From Lachnospiraceae bacterium UBA3641 (GTDB lineage: Bacteria > Bacillota > Clostridia > Lachnospirales > Lachnospiraceae), in the NCBI GenBank assembly GCA_002373875.1, contig DFKQ01000073.1:1-37778 (forward strand): a DNA stretch of 37,778 nt, given 5' to 3'. The position numbers and the translations under genes were made by a program. This document shows, piece after piece, positions 7,301-17,066 of this stretch. The first letter of the stretch is position 1. Every line of letters starts with the position of its first letter. The notes beneath the pieces are model-generated. The model was not told the DNA's origin. It searched no databases and worked only from the letters and a program-made list of their open reading frames with translations.

Positions 7301-8601
7301 TGGACATTTATTTGCTTAAGGACATACCCATACTGATAAGGACCGATACGATGGGACTCTTTTTCCTCATACTTACGGTTTTTACATGGGTAATGAACCT
7401 TATCTTTTCAATCGAATACATGAAGAAGGAGAGGCACAGGCTGCGCTACTACATTTTCTTCACCCTTACCATGCTGTCCATGGTCGGGATATGTATATCC
7501 GGCAATCTGATAACCATGTATGTCTTCTATGAGTTTATGTCACTTTTGTCTCTTCCGCTTGTCCTGCACGAGCAGACGGCGGAGGCGATAGCGGCGGGGA
7601 AGAAGTATATCTTCTACTCAATGGGAGGCGCCTTTATGGGCCTTGTGGGTTTCTTCTTTATATACAGGTACGGTACCACACTTACCTTCACCCCCGGCGG
7701 TGTGATCAATCCCGGACTTATAGAGGGTCATGAGACGGCGCTGTATCTGGTTACGCTGTTTGTTATCATAGGCTTTGGCTCCAAGGCAGGGATGTTCCCC
7801 CTGCACGGCTGGCTGCCTGCGGCTCATCCCGTGGCTCCGTCACCGGCTTCGGCTTACCTTTCGGGAAACATCACAAAAATGGGTCTCTTCGTGATAGTCC
7901 GCTATATATATTACCTCATTGGTCCATCATACCTGAAGGGAACGTGGGTTCAATATGCCTTTATCGGTCTGACACTTGTTACCATAGTCATGGGATCCAT
8001 GATGGCTTATAAGGAGGGACTCTTTAAAAAGAGACTGGCTTATTCCACCGTGAGCCAGGTAAGCTACGCCCTGCTTGGCATCGCCTTTATGACAAAGTGG
8101 GCACTTGTGGGAGCCCTGCTGCATGTGGTATTTCACTCGCTTGTTAAGAATACCCTGTTCGAGGTGGCAGGTGCCGTTATACACAAGACAGGCTTTAAGA
8201 ATGTTAAGGATTATAAGGATCTGGCCCGCAAGATGCCGGTTACCATGTGGTGTTATACACTTGTATCACTGACGCTTGTGGGTGTACCCCCGACGAGTGC
8301 CTTTTTAAGCAAGTGGTATCTTGCACAGGGAGCACTTGAAGCCTCTCTTCCGGTGCTGTCGTGGCTTGCTCCCGTCTGCCTTATAATAAGTGCCCTGCTG
8401 ACGGCAGGATACCTTCTGTCAATAACCCTGAAGGCCTTTTTCCCCGGGGATGAGTATGACTATCCCTGTCTTGAGAAGAAGGAACCTAACCTGTATATGC
8501 TGATACCGATACTCATCATGACCGTGGGTGCTGTGGTGTCCGGAATATGGGCGGGCCCGCTTGTAAACATAGTAAACAACATAGTAAACGGTATTTTATA
8601 A
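7300..8601 (+). CDS. Antiporter-like large subunit 2 (MrpD/NuoM-like)
   Basis: 433 aa, starting on the previous stop codon (TGATG). About 12-13 membrane spans, short by one or two at the N-terminus compared with subunit 1. It keeps Glu78 (YVFYEFMSLLS), Lys162 (GSKAGMFPLHGWLP) and Lys193 (NITKMGLFV), plus RLAYSTVSQVSYALLG. It therefore appears competent for ion translocation. It is most like subunits 3 and 4 in its PLHGWLPAAHPVAPSPASA segment, which suggests origin by duplication. Confidence 0.83.
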   Translation: MDIYLLKDIPILIRTDTMGLFFLILTVFTWVMNLIFSIEYMKKERHRLRYYIFFTLTMLSMVGICISGNLITMYVFYEFMSLLSLPLVLHEQTAEAIAAGKKYIFYSMGGAFMGLVGFFFIYRYGTTLTFTPGGVINPGLIEGHETALYLVTLFVIIGFGSKAGMFPLHGWLPAAHPVAPSPASAYLSGNITKMGLFVIVRYIYYLIGPSYLKGTWVQYAFIGLTLVTIVMGSMMAYKEGLFKKRLAYSTVSQVSYALLGIAFMTKWALVGALLHVVFHSLVKNTLFEVAGAVIHKTGFKNVKDYKDLARKMPVTMWCYTLVSLTLVGVPPTSAFLSKWYLAQGALEASLPVLSWLAPVCLIISALLTAGYLLSITLKAFFPGDEYDYPCLEKKEPNLYMLIPILIMTVGAVVSGIWAGPLVNIVNNIVNGIL

Positions 8602-8605
8602 ATCT

Positions 8606-10078
8606 ATGGATAAAGTCATTCTTTTGATCACAATTGTATTTCCACTGCTGACAGGAGCGCTGCTTCCGGTTTTTAAGTTTAAGACAAGAAAGAGCCGGAA
8701 TATCTATACGGAGGTTGTTACGATCCTCAATTCCGTCTTCGTGTGGATTCTTCTCCTTAATGCACCCGAGGGGACCTTCAGGGCCCTGAACCTTGCAGGC
8801 AACCTTGAGATAACCTTCCATGTGGACGGACTGGGTTCGGTGTTTGCGGGCCTTATTTCGATCCTCTGGCCCCTTGCGACCCTCTATGCCTTTGAGTATA
8901 TGGAGCATCATGGCAAAGAGAGGGTCTTCTTCGCCTTTTATGTCATGACCTACGGCGTTACGATGGGAATAGCCCTGGCGGCCAACTTAATGACCCTGTA
9001 CATGTTCTATGAGATGCTTACGCTCGTGACCCTGCCTCTTGTGATGGCCGGAATGAGCAGGGAAGCCATCATGGCCGGACGCAAGTACATCCTCTATTCC
9101 ATGGGTGGAGCCGCATTTGCCTTTATCGGCTTTATCTTTATCTTCACTTACGGCACAAGCATGAACTTTATACCCGGGGGAGTCCTTACGGGAGCAGACA
9201 TAGCAGGCAGGGAGAGGATCCTCCGCGCGGTTTATGTTCTCGCGGTTCTGGGGTTTGGCGTTAAGGCGGCGATCTTCCCTTTCCACGGCTGGCTGCCGTC
9301 CGCTTCCATCGCTCCTACGCCGGTAACGGCCCTGCTCCATGCGGTTGCGGTGGTTAAGGCCGGTGCCTTCGCCATAATAAGGATCACCTATTACAGCTTC
9401 GGAACAGGCTTCCTTAAGGGAAGCGCGGCCCAGTACATAGTCATGACCTTCGCCATGGTGACTGTCATATACGGGTCGGCCAGGGCGGTAAAGGAACCTC
9501 ACTTTAAGAGACGGCTCGCCTATTCCACGGTTTCGAATCTTTCATACATTGTGTTCGGTGCATCACTCATGTCGCCTCTGGGACTGTCGGCGGCCCTGAG
9601 CCACATGATCTATCATGCCCTGATCAAGATAACACTGTTCTTCTGTGCGGGTGCCGTACTCGTTAAGACCCACCGTGAATATGTACGTGAGCTTGACGGC
9701 CTTGGAAGGAAGATGCCAATAACCTTTGCAACCTTTACGATAGGAGCACTGGCCCTTATCGGTATTCCTCCCCTTCCCGGTTTTATAAGCAAATGGAACC
9801 TGTGCAATGCGGCCATGGCCGAAGGATCCGGGTTTGCTCTTGCGGGTATTGCCGTGTTACTGATATCAGCACTGCTCACCGCAATATACATGCTGGTTCC
9901 TGTGATAAGGGCTTATTTCCCGCCGATTGAATTTGACTCCAAGACAATAAGGGACTACAGGGACCCGGGCTTTAATATGTGCCTGCCCTTTGTTGTTTTT
10001 TCACTTGCGATCCTTGTAATATCATTTATGACACCGCAGGTAATGGCTGTTTTCGACACAATATCTTCCATGATGTGA
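8606..10078 (+). CDS. Antiporter-like large subunit 3 (MrpD/NuoM-like)
   Basis: 490 aa, four bases after the previous stop, with no clear ribosome site, so translation is probably coupled. About 14 membrane spans. It keeps Glu136 (YMFYEMLTLV), Lys220 (GVKAAIFPFHGWLPS) and Lys251 (VVKAGAFAIIRI), and RLAYSTVSNLSYIVFG. The TM7-TM8 loop (SASIAPTPVTALLHA) matches the NuoL/M consensus well. All residues needed for a proton channel are present. Confidence 0.83.
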   Translation: MDKVILLITIVFPLLTGALLPVFKFKTRKSRNIYTEVVTILNSVFVWILLLNAPEGTFRALNLAGNLEITFHVDGLGSVFAGLISILWPLATLYAFEYMEHHGKERVFFAFYVMTYGVTMGIALAANLMTLYMFYEMLTLVTLPLVMAGMSREAIMAGRKYILYSMGGAAFAFIGFIFIFTYGTSMNFIPGGVLTGADIAGRERILRAVYVLAVLGFGVKAAIFPFHGWLPSASIAPTPVTALLHAVAVVKAGAFAIIRITYYSFGTGFLKGSAAQYIVMTFAMVTVIYGSARAVKEPHFKRRLAYSTVSNLSYIVFGASLMSPLGLSAALSHMIYHALIKITLFFCAGAVLVKTHREYVRELDGLGRKMPITFATFTIGALALIGIPPLPGFISKWNLCNAAMAEGSGFALAGIAVLLISALLTAIYMLVPVIRAYFPPIEFDSKTIRDYRDPGFNMCLPFVVFSLAILVISFMTPQVMAVFDTISSMM

Positions 10079-10140
10079 TCATGAGATAAGACATGAGGAT
10101 TGGCTTCTCCTTGAGGGAAAGCTGTTACCGAAGGTGACTG

Positions 10141-12285
10141 ATGAGGTGTAATATGCTTCTTGCGCTCTGTATCGGCCCTATGGCGGCCGGGATAATCGCA
10201 TACTGTATAGGCCGTAGGAATAAGACGGTAAGGGACTATTTTGCGGATATTGTAACTGTCCTTGAAACGGTACTGATTATATATCTGTCCATAAGATCAC
10301 TTAAGGGTGGGGAATTAAGCTTTACGGCACCTTACCTGTGCGGGCTGGGTCTGTCACTTAAGCTTGACGGGTTCAGGATGATCTACGGTCTTGTGGCCGC
10401 TCTTATGTGGACATGCACTGTGATATTCTCTCGGGAATACATGGCCCATTATCCGAGAACAAACAGGTATTATATGTTCTTTCTTGCGACAATGGGAGCG
10501 ACTGTGGGAGTCTTCTTATCGGCCGATCTTTTTACGACATTTCTTTTCTTTGAGATAATGTCCTTTACTTCATATACCTGGGTAGCCCATGATGAGACAA
10601 GGGAATCCTTACGGGCAGCGGAGACCTATCTGGCAGTTGCTGTCATAGGCGGAATGGTAATGCTGCTGGGACTCTTCTTCCTCTATAACATTACGGGAAC
10701 CCTTGTCATAGATGATATATACGATGCCGTAAGCATGGCTGTTAAGAGGGATCCCCTGATAAAATCCCGTGTATATACGGTCTCAGCCCTTATGCTTACG
10801 GGGTTTGCGGCCAAGGCCGGCATGTTCCCGCTTCATATCTGGCTCCCCAAGGCACATCCTGTGGCACCTGCACCCGCCTCAGCCCTGCTTTCGGGAATCC
10901 TGACCAAGTCAGGTATATTCGGAGTTCTGATAATAAGCACGGACATCCTGAGGTATGATAAGAACTGGGGATTCATGATACTTGTATTCGGTGTCATTAC
11001 GATGTTTGGAGGTGCGCTTCTTGGCATCTTCTCAATAAACCTTAAGAGGACCCTTGCCTGCTCATCCATGTCCCAGATAGGTTTTATACTGGTGGGCATA
11101 GGGATGCAGGGACTGCTTGCCGCAGAAAACGGCCTTGCGGTACGCGGAACCATCCTTCATATGGTCAACCATTCGATCATAAAGCTCGTGCTATTTATGT
11201 GCGCAGGTGTTGTATACATGAACCTTCATGAACTGAATCTTAATAAGATCCGGGGATACGGCAGGAGCAAGTACTTCCTTATGATATGTTTCCTTGCGGG
11301 AGGTTTGTCAATAAGCGGTATCCCCGGTTTCTCGGGATATTTGAGCAAGACCCTGCTCCATGAATCCATCGTTGAATATATGGAAGTGTCCGGAGCAATG
11401 CGGGGTACCTATAAGTTTATTGAGTATGTTTTCCTGCTGACAGGGGGAATGACTCTTGCGTATATGCTCAAGCTCTTTGTTGCGGTCTTTATTGAAAGCG
11501 GAGACGGAAGCCTTAGTCATGTCCGCAGAAGCCCCGAAGAGATATATATGGCTGAGGATGTTGATGATGGAAGCGATAGATACGGCAGATATTTAGGCAC
11601 CGCAAGCCGGATGGCCATCCTGATACCGACCATTATGCTCCTTATCCTCGGCTTTATGCCCTATAAGGTTTCCGACAGGATCGCTGCACTTGCATTTCCT
11701 TTTATGCATGGACAGGAGCATGCGGGGACGATCGCTTACTTTTCTCCTGCAAACCTTAAGGGATCCGTTATATCCGTTGCTCTGGGGATCATCATTTACC
11801 TTGTCGTGGTAAGGAAGCTCCTTATGAGAGAGGAAGAGGGTAAGCGGGTATATATTGACGCATGGCCTAAGTGGCTTGATATTGAAAACATTATCTACAG
11901 GCCCCTGCTTCAACATATAATCCCCTTTATTCTTGCCTTCGTGTTAAGGATTTTAGACCGGATGGCCGACCATGTGATATCCCTTATACACAGGACCCTC
12001 TTAAGGGAGGTTGAGCCCAGACGGCCGTTGCTCTACGGTAATGCCTTTACCCATGTGGCCGGAGTGGCTGCAAACAGGCTCTCGGCCATCCTGAACAGGA
12101 CGATCCGCAGGAAGAACCCCAAATATGTCAATTACGAGGAGAAACTGGCCTTCTCATTCGATGAAGCGTTAAAGACTGTAAGACTTACATCAAGGAGCGT
12201 ATCCTTCGGACTTATGATGTTCTCTATCGGCTGCATATTTACGCTGGTTTATCTGATAATCGTATTGCTGCTGCATGTGAAGTAA
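10141..12285 (+). CDS. Antiporter-like large subunit 4 (MrpA/NuoL-like, long)
   Basis: 714 aa from ATG 10141; an ATG at 10153 preceded by GAGGTG is an equally good start. About 14 antiporter spans come first, with Glu138 (FLFFEIMSFTS), Lys225 (AAKAGMFPLHIWLPKA) and Lys256 (ILTKSGIFG). A C-terminal extension of about 230 residues then adds hydrophobic spans near 495-515, 545-560, 590-615 and 690-712, a lateral-arm-like arrangement as in NuoL/HyfB. It does not contain the MbhD and MbhE domains of true MrpA; those are separate genes earlier in the operon. Last gene of the cluster, 62 bases after subunit 3. Confidence 0.82.
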   Translation: MRCNMLLALCIGPMAAGIIAYCIGRRNKTVRDYFADIVTVLETVLIIYLSIRSLKGGELSFTAPYLCGLGLSLKLDGFRMIYGLVAALMWTCTVIFSREYMAHYPRTNRYYMFFLATMGATVGVFLSADLFTTFLFFEIMSFTSYTWVAHDETRESLRAAETYLAVAVIGGMVMLLGLFFLYNITGTLVIDDIYDAVSMAVKRDPLIKSRVYTVSALMLTGFAAKAGMFPLHIWLPKAHPVAPAPASALLSGILTKSGIFGVLIISTDILRYDKNWGFMILVFGVITMFGGALLGIFSINLKRTLACSSMSQIGFILVGIGMQGLLAAENGLAVRGTILHMVNHSIIKLVLFMCAGVVYMNLHELNLNKIRGYGRSKYFLMICFLAGGLSISGIPGFSGYLSKTLLHESIVEYMEVSGAMRGTYKFIEYVFLLTGGMTLAYMLKLFVAVFIESGDGSLSHVRRSPEEIYMAEDVDDGSDRYGRYLGTASRMAILIPTIMLLILGFMPYKVSDRIAALAFPFMHGQEHAGTIAYFSPANLKGSVISVALGIIIYLVVVRKLLMREEEGKRVYIDAWPKWLDIENIIYRPLLQHIIPFILAFVLRILDRMADHVISLIHRTLLREVEPRRPLLYGNAFTHVAGVAANRLSAILNRTIRRKNPKYVNYEEKLAFSFDEALKTVRLTSRSVSFGLMMFSIGCIFTLVYLIIVLLLHVK

Positions 12286-12318
12286 GGCATGTAAGTTAAG
12301 GATGCAGGTGGTGTATAT

Positions 12319-14058
12319 ATGGATATAAATAAGGTTTTGGAACAACTGGATAAAATTCCGGGAGAAGACGGAGGCATACAAACCGGGGAATTCCTTAAGG
12401 ATAAGATAAGGGAGGCAGGGGAGGAAGGTGATCTGTCTTCAGCCCTTACCCTTATAAACGAACAGATAGGGTTCCTGCGTTACATGGGTAAGTTCACGGA
12501 TGCCCCTGCAGTTATCGACAGTGCCCGTAAGCTGTGTGAGGATATGGGGATTACGGGAACCCCTTCCCATGCAACTACCCTTCTTAACATAGCTACCCTG
12601 GAGAGGGCTATGGGGAAACATGAAGAGTCACTTAAGGACTATATGCAGGTACGGGATATATATGATAAGGCCCTTGATCCCGGTGATTATCTCTATGCGG
12701 CCCTCTATAACAATATGAGTCTTCTGTACCAGGAGATGGATGATCCTGAGGAAAGTGCGTCATGCTTAAGAAGGGCAATACCCATAATCAGTGCCCATGA
12801 TGACAAGAGGATAGAACAGGCCATATCAAGGACCAATCTGGCCCAGGCCTGTCTTAAGCTGGGAAGGCTTGAGGAAGCGGAAGATGAGCTTATCAGTGCA
12901 GAGGATATCTTCGAAAAAGAGGGAGGGGATGATTTCCACTACCCCGGATGCCTGAATGCCATAGCGGACCTTAAGATGAGGAAGGGCGATATAAAGGAGG
13001 CAGTAAGCTGCTATAAGAAGGCGCTCGGTCTTCTTAAGCTTAAGGTTGGCATGGATAATCCCGGATATATAGCTGTCTTAGAAAACCTTAAAGAGGCAGA
13101 GAGACAACTGGGAGAAAAGATGGGTGCAGGCATCGATGCAGGCGAAGATATAAACGGCATGGAGCTTGCCCGCAGGTTCTACGAGGAATACGGACAGGCC
13201 ATGATACATGAAGGCTTCGCGGAATATGAGGACCGGATAACCGCAGGTCTTGTGGGAAGGGGATCCCAATGCTACGGGTTTGACGATCCCCTGTCAAGGG
13301 ATCATGATTTCGGGCCTGATTTCTGCATATGGCTGGATGATGACCTCTATGAGGAGATAGGCGATAAGCTGCAGGAGGCTTACGACAGGCTTCCTATGGA
13401 ATATATGGGCTTTAAGCGTGTCAGCGTGATCCCGCCTGACGGTAAGAGGGTCGGCGTTATGAGGACCCGGGAATTCTATGCAAGGATACTTGATATAAGC
13501 GAAGATATTCTTTTAGCTTATATTGATTCGGATCATGAATACCCCTTTTTCTCTCTGGCAGATGAAGCCAATCTCTCCCAGTGTACCAATGGGGAAGTAT
13601 TTAAGGAGGGAGCGGGTGATTTTGTACGGATCAGGAAGGGACTGGCATATTATCCGGATCATATATGGAGGAAAAAGATTGCGCAGGAGCTGCATTACTC
13701 AGCCCAGATGGGCCAGTACAATTATGTAAGGATGTTAAAGCGTGGGGAGAAGGTGGCAAGCGAGATCGCCCTTGCAGGATATATGGAGCATACAATGAAG
13801 CTTGTATATCTGTTGAACAGAAGATATGCACCGTATTACAAGTGGCTCCACAGGGGTATGGCGGACCTTCCCAAAGCGGCTGTTATAATGGATATCTTCA
13901 ATGCGGTCTACGACATGCCAAAGGGGGATGAGAGGATAAGGCTGACCACGGAGATAGTTGCGGCTATTATAATAGAAGAGCTGGAGAAGCTTGACATGAC
14001 AGGGGGAGTACCCAAGGAGGAGAAATTCCTTGATGTATATTCCAGATCCATCGGATAG
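12319..14058 (+). CDS. TPR-DUF4037 protein, putative nucleotidyltransferase
   Basis: 579 aa with GGTGG (12308) upstream of ATG 12319, 33 bases after the antiporter operon. Residues about 1-265 are TPR helices (repeats ending in patterns such as LGRLEEAEDELISAEDIF). Residues about 275-570 are a DUF4037 domain: GRGSQCYGFDD near residue 313 and SRDHDFGPDF near 325 form the Gly-Ser ... Asp-x-Asp pattern of the polymerase-beta nucleotidyltransferase fold. The substrate is unknown. DUF4037 genes are commonly followed by DUF4125 genes, as here, so the two probably act together. Confidence 0.78.
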   Translation: MDINKVLEQLDKIPGEDGGIQTGEFLKDKIREAGEEGDLSSALTLINEQIGFLRYMGKFTDAPAVIDSARKLCEDMGITGTPSHATTLLNIATLERAMGKHEESLKDYMQVRDIYDKALDPGDYLYAALYNNMSLLYQEMDDPEESASCLRRAIPIISAHDDKRIEQAISRTNLAQACLKLGRLEEAEDELISAEDIFEKEGGDDFHYPGCLNAIADLKMRKGDIKEAVSCYKKALGLLKLKVGMDNPGYIAVLENLKEAERQLGEKMGAGIDAGEDINGMELARRFYEEYGQAMIHEGFAEYEDRITAGLVGRGSQCYGFDDPLSRDHDFGPDFCIWLDDDLYEEIGDKLQEAYDRLPMEYMGFKRVSVIPPDGKRVGVMRTREFYARILDISEDILLAYIDSDHEYPFFSLADEANLSQCTNGEVFKEGAGDFVRIRKGLAYYPDHIWRKKIAQELHYSAQMGQYNYVRMLKRGEKVASEIALAGYMEHTMKLVYLLNRRYAPYYKWLHRGMADLPKAAVIMDIFNAVYDMPKGDERIRLTTEIVAAIIIEELEKLDMTGGVPKEEKFLDVYSRSIG

Positions 14059-14116
14059 TGTAACGGTTGTCACATATTAAAGTAAAATTCACAGGTATGA
14101 AAAAGGGAGGTAAACA

Positions 14117-14800
14117 ATGTCGGAAATTAACTTGAATAGTAACTTAAGTTCGTGTATGATAACAGGCGTCGGGAACGCCGGCAAGGCAGGTTCGAGTGAC
14201 AGGGATCTTGTAAATGAACTTGTCATGCTGGAGTGGCAGGCCTTTGACAAAGTACAGAATGAGGGCGGAAGGGCATCGTGTCAGGATGACTGGGACACCT
14301 TCTCCATCATGAGACGGGCCCAGTATGATACCTGGACCGATGAGATGCTTAAGTCATTTACAGATGATTTTTACAATGCCAATGAGCAGGGCTGGAACCT
14401 CATAACCGAGAAATACGCCAGAATGGAAGAATCAACAGCACCTGCCGAGTATGCCAAGATCAGGGATTCACTGCCGCCTGTAAGCGAAAACAAGGCAGCG
14501 ATCGTTGACCAGATAGCAGGCATACAGGTTGACTGGATGGAGGAATTCGCGTCAAAATATCCTAAGGCCGCAAAGAATGCAAGAGCCATAAGGTCCTCAT
14601 CCGACACCGAGTATGAGACATCGTACGAAACCTACTTAAGGGGAGAGCTCCTTACCTATTCGGATAAAACACTGGCCCTTTACGGCCAGTTCATAGTAAA
14701 GCTTGCCGGGAACGGTAAGAACCTTGCCTTCATGATAATGGAGAATACTGCCAGGGCTTACGGGTATGCGGATCTTGATGACATGGAGGGTAAACTGTAA
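14117..14800 (+). CDS. DUF4125 family protein
   Basis: 227 aa, with GGGAGG before ATG 14117. The body matches the DUF4125 pattern: LVNELVMLEWQAFDKVQNEG, a Cys-Gln-Asp-Asp-Trp segment (SCQDDWDTFSIMRRAQ), then WNLITEKYARMEESTAP and a Tyr-rich C-terminal half (YLRGELLTYSDKTLALYGQ). Cytosolic, no signal. The function is unknown. Position directly after the DUF4037 gene (58 bases) argues for a shared process. Confidence 0.72.
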   Translation: MSEINLNSNLSSCMITGVGNAGKAGSSDRDLVNELVMLEWQAFDKVQNEGGRASCQDDWDTFSIMRRAQYDTWTDEMLKSFTDDFYNANEQGWNLITEKYARMEESTAPAEYAKIRDSLPPVSENKAAIVDQIAGIQVDWMEEFASKYPKAAKNARAIRSSSDTEYETSYETYLRGELLTYSDKTLALYGQFIVKLAGNGKNLAFMIMENTARAYGYADLDDMEGKL

Positions 14801-14844
14801 ATAATTATAGTAAACGCAATCGGCGCAATAATCTATCATACCAG

Positions 14845-16938
14845 ATGAGTAACGAAGCAAATACAGCAGACAAGAAAATAGCCGGAGAACGGACGGTTAA
14901 GAAGAAGGCCGGAAGAAATGTAGTAGTCAGTCCCGTTAATGTTAAGGCCAGCGGGCAGGCGAGGGTCTCGAAGGAGCTGACGGCTCCAATAGGGCTTGTG
15001 TGGAACGAGGATACCACACAGACGGTAAAGAAGCAGGTCAAAGCAGTTAAAAAACAGTCTGAGCGGCCTGCAATAACCGGTACCGGCTGGCCGGATCGGC
15101 CACCGGCTCCGAAGGTGAATAAACCTGCTCCAATACAGTATAAACCTGCACCGGTCAGTAAGCCTGAGGCAGACAAGCCGGGAAACGTGATCGCAAGTAA
15201 ACGGGAAGAGACGGAGAAGGCGCCGGATGTAAGGAAGGAAACGGTAAAAAAGCCCGTAAAGAAGCAGCCTCCCGTAAGGGAAGCCAGAGAACCATTTTCT
15301 TCCGAGGAGAAGCTGGATGCCCTAATGAATAGTATTGATGGGGGACTAAGACAGCCGGCTGAGGAACGTAAGCAGCAGGGCAGGCCCCTTTCAGGTCAGC
15401 CAGGTCAGCCTGCAAAAGGACAGAGCCCGGGGACGAAGCCGCAGGGTGCCGGTAAGCCGGTTAAGAAGGGGAGTGTCCTGTACAGTCCGGTATCACAGGA
15501 TGAAGCGAGAACACCAATAAGCCCCATGCAGAAGAGACCGGCGAATACACAGGTATGGGAAGGGCCGATACGAAAGGTTCAGGGTTACGGTGATCCGGCC
15601 TACGGCCCCAAGTTTGTAAGAACGGTTGTAACAACAACAACGACAACATATGAACCGGTTAGCGAGGATGTAATTAGACAGATAACGTCTCAGACATCTC
15701 CGGCTGCATTGACGGAGAATGTGATCAATGAACATCCGGCCATATCTCCCATTACGGGGCAGCAGGCGGCAGCCACGCATTATCCGGGACCGGGGCGGCA
15801 GATGCCCGCAGGTCAGGCACCGGTAAGACAGAATCGGCCGGGACAGACAATGAGGCAGCAGGCAAGACCGGTTCAGGGAGGACAGAGGCCACCGGCCAAC
15901 AGACAACAGGCACAAAGACCTGCGGGTCAGCCGGTAAGACAGCAGGTTCCCGGAGGAGTGAATGCCCGTATGGGCGGGCAGGTTCCGGGTCAGCAGGGGC
16001 AGCCGGTCCGGTCCGGCATGCCGGGACAGAATCAGTCCATAACAGGCACGATCGAGTCAAGAGAACCTTCCAAACCCTCAACAGGTATGACCCAGCAGTT
16101 TGCCGAGATCGAAAAGGCACTGGGGCTGACGAATGATCCGGGAAGTGTGGATAATAATCCGCCGGCAGCCGCCGTTATAAACAATGCCGGTATGGGTAAC
16201 CAAAACGGAAATGTTCCGGGGGAGCCGGTGAGCCCGGATAAGCCGGTACAGGGCGGCAATCCGGCAGCCGATACGGATAAATCCAGAGATTATATGATAC
16301 TTTTTGTTGAAGGCATTATCCTGATCGTAGTATTGGCTATTGCCATAAATATCTTTTTGAAGATATCCAGAAACAAAAGGGATATGGATGTGTCGGGGAA
16401 TGAAACATCTGTTGAGGAAAGTCAGCCGGCGGAGGAGAATTCTGAGGATGTGGAAACCGAGGATTTTGAAACCACAGAGGCCGGTTCGGAAGATACCCTT
16501 GAAGGCGAACAGGATATATTGGAGGGGGAATCGGAAGCATCCGGGCCCACGGAAGCAGTTCCTACGGGATCAGTTGATGTGGATAATGATAAATTCACCC
16601 TTAAGTGTACTAATGTTACGGTCAAGCTTGATACGGAGGGCAATCCGGCAGCGCTTATCTATTTCTCCTTCAAGAACAAGACGAGTGAGCAGAAGGCTGC
16701 AGCGGATGTATTTCCGATAAGCGTTATGCAAAACGGTGAGCCCTGTGATACATTTGCGGCGCTGGATGAATACCCGGAGGAATACTATAATAAGGATATG
16801 CAGATATCGGATGGGTCGGAGCTTGTATGTGCTTATGCGGTATCACTTAAGGATGCGGTGTCGCCGATAACCTTAACGGTTCATGACAATTACGATACAT
16901 TTGCGGATGTGGGAACAACAGAGATCGCATTGCAATAA
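14845..16938 (+). CDS. Proline/glutamine-rich membrane protein with C-terminal DUF5067 domain
   Basis: 697 aa from ATG 14845; no ribosome site is visible, so coupling to the DUF4125 gene or a non-standard start is possible. Residues 1-480 are low-complexity, rich in Pro, Gln, Gly, Lys and Arg, hence disordered. One membrane span lies at about 490-510 (ILFVEGIILIVVLAIAINIF). An acidic linker of about 65 residues then leads to a DUF5067-like domain (about 580-697; ALIYFSFKNKTSEQKAAADV). The topology implied is a long cytoplasmic basic tail and an extracellular DUF5067 domain. It may link an envelope domain with cytoplasmic partners such as the DUF4037/DUF4125 pair; that is inference. Confidence 0.65.
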   Translation: MSNEANTADKKIAGERTVKKKAGRNVVVSPVNVKASGQARVSKELTAPIGLVWNEDTTQTVKKQVKAVKKQSERPAITGTGWPDRPPAPKVNKPAPIQYKPAPVSKPEADKPGNVIASKREETEKAPDVRKETVKKPVKKQPPVREAREPFSSEEKLDALMNSIDGGLRQPAEERKQQGRPLSGQPGQPAKGQSPGTKPQGAGKPVKKGSVLYSPVSQDEARTPISPMQKRPANTQVWEGPIRKVQGYGDPAYGPKFVRTVVTTTTTTYEPVSEDVIRQITSQTSPAALTENVINEHPAISPITGQQAAATHYPGPGRQMPAGQAPVRQNRPGQTMRQQARPVQGGQRPPANRQQAQRPAGQPVRQQVPGGVNARMGGQVPGQQGQPVRSGMPGQNQSITGTIESREPSKPSTGMTQQFAEIEKALGLTNDPGSVDNNPPAAAVINNAGMGNQNGNVPGEPVSPDKPVQGGNPAADTDKSRDYMILFVEGIILIVVLAIAINIFLKISRNKRDMDVSGNETSVEESQPAEENSEDVETEDFETTEAGSEDTLEGEQDILEGESEASGPTEAVPTGSVDVDNDKFTLKCTNVTVKLDTEGNPAALIYFSFKNKTSEQKAAADVFPISVMQNGEPCDTFAALDEYPEEYYNKDMQISDGSELVCAYAVSLKDAVSPITLTVHDNYDTFADVGTTEIALQ

Positions 16939-16968
16939 ATCATAAATATGATATGATGTAAATACTCG

Positions 16969-17048
16969 GAACAGTATTTTGAGCCTGTTCTGAACAGTTA
17001 CAAATATGGTATGCCAAGCTTGCATGTAAACAGTATATTTTATAAATA
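16969..17048 (+). promoter_or_regulatory. Inverted repeat and possible promoter upstream of the SH3b gene
   Basis: In the 128-base gap, GAACAG (16969-16974) and CTGTTC (16985-16990) form an inverted repeat around ten bases. TTGCAT (17020-17025) is followed after 17 bases by TAAATA (17043-17048), a weak promoter. Together these could be an operator plus promoter for the downstream block. Confidence 0.3.
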
Positions 17049-17066
17049 GTTGATAAGGAGAAGAAA

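Noticed and set aside
2821..12285. Membrane-bound hydrogenase (Mbh/Ech) or complex I cluster
   Set aside because: No NiFe large/small subunit, Fe-S protein or NuoH/NuoD-like gene is present; only Mrp-type and antiporter-like subunits.
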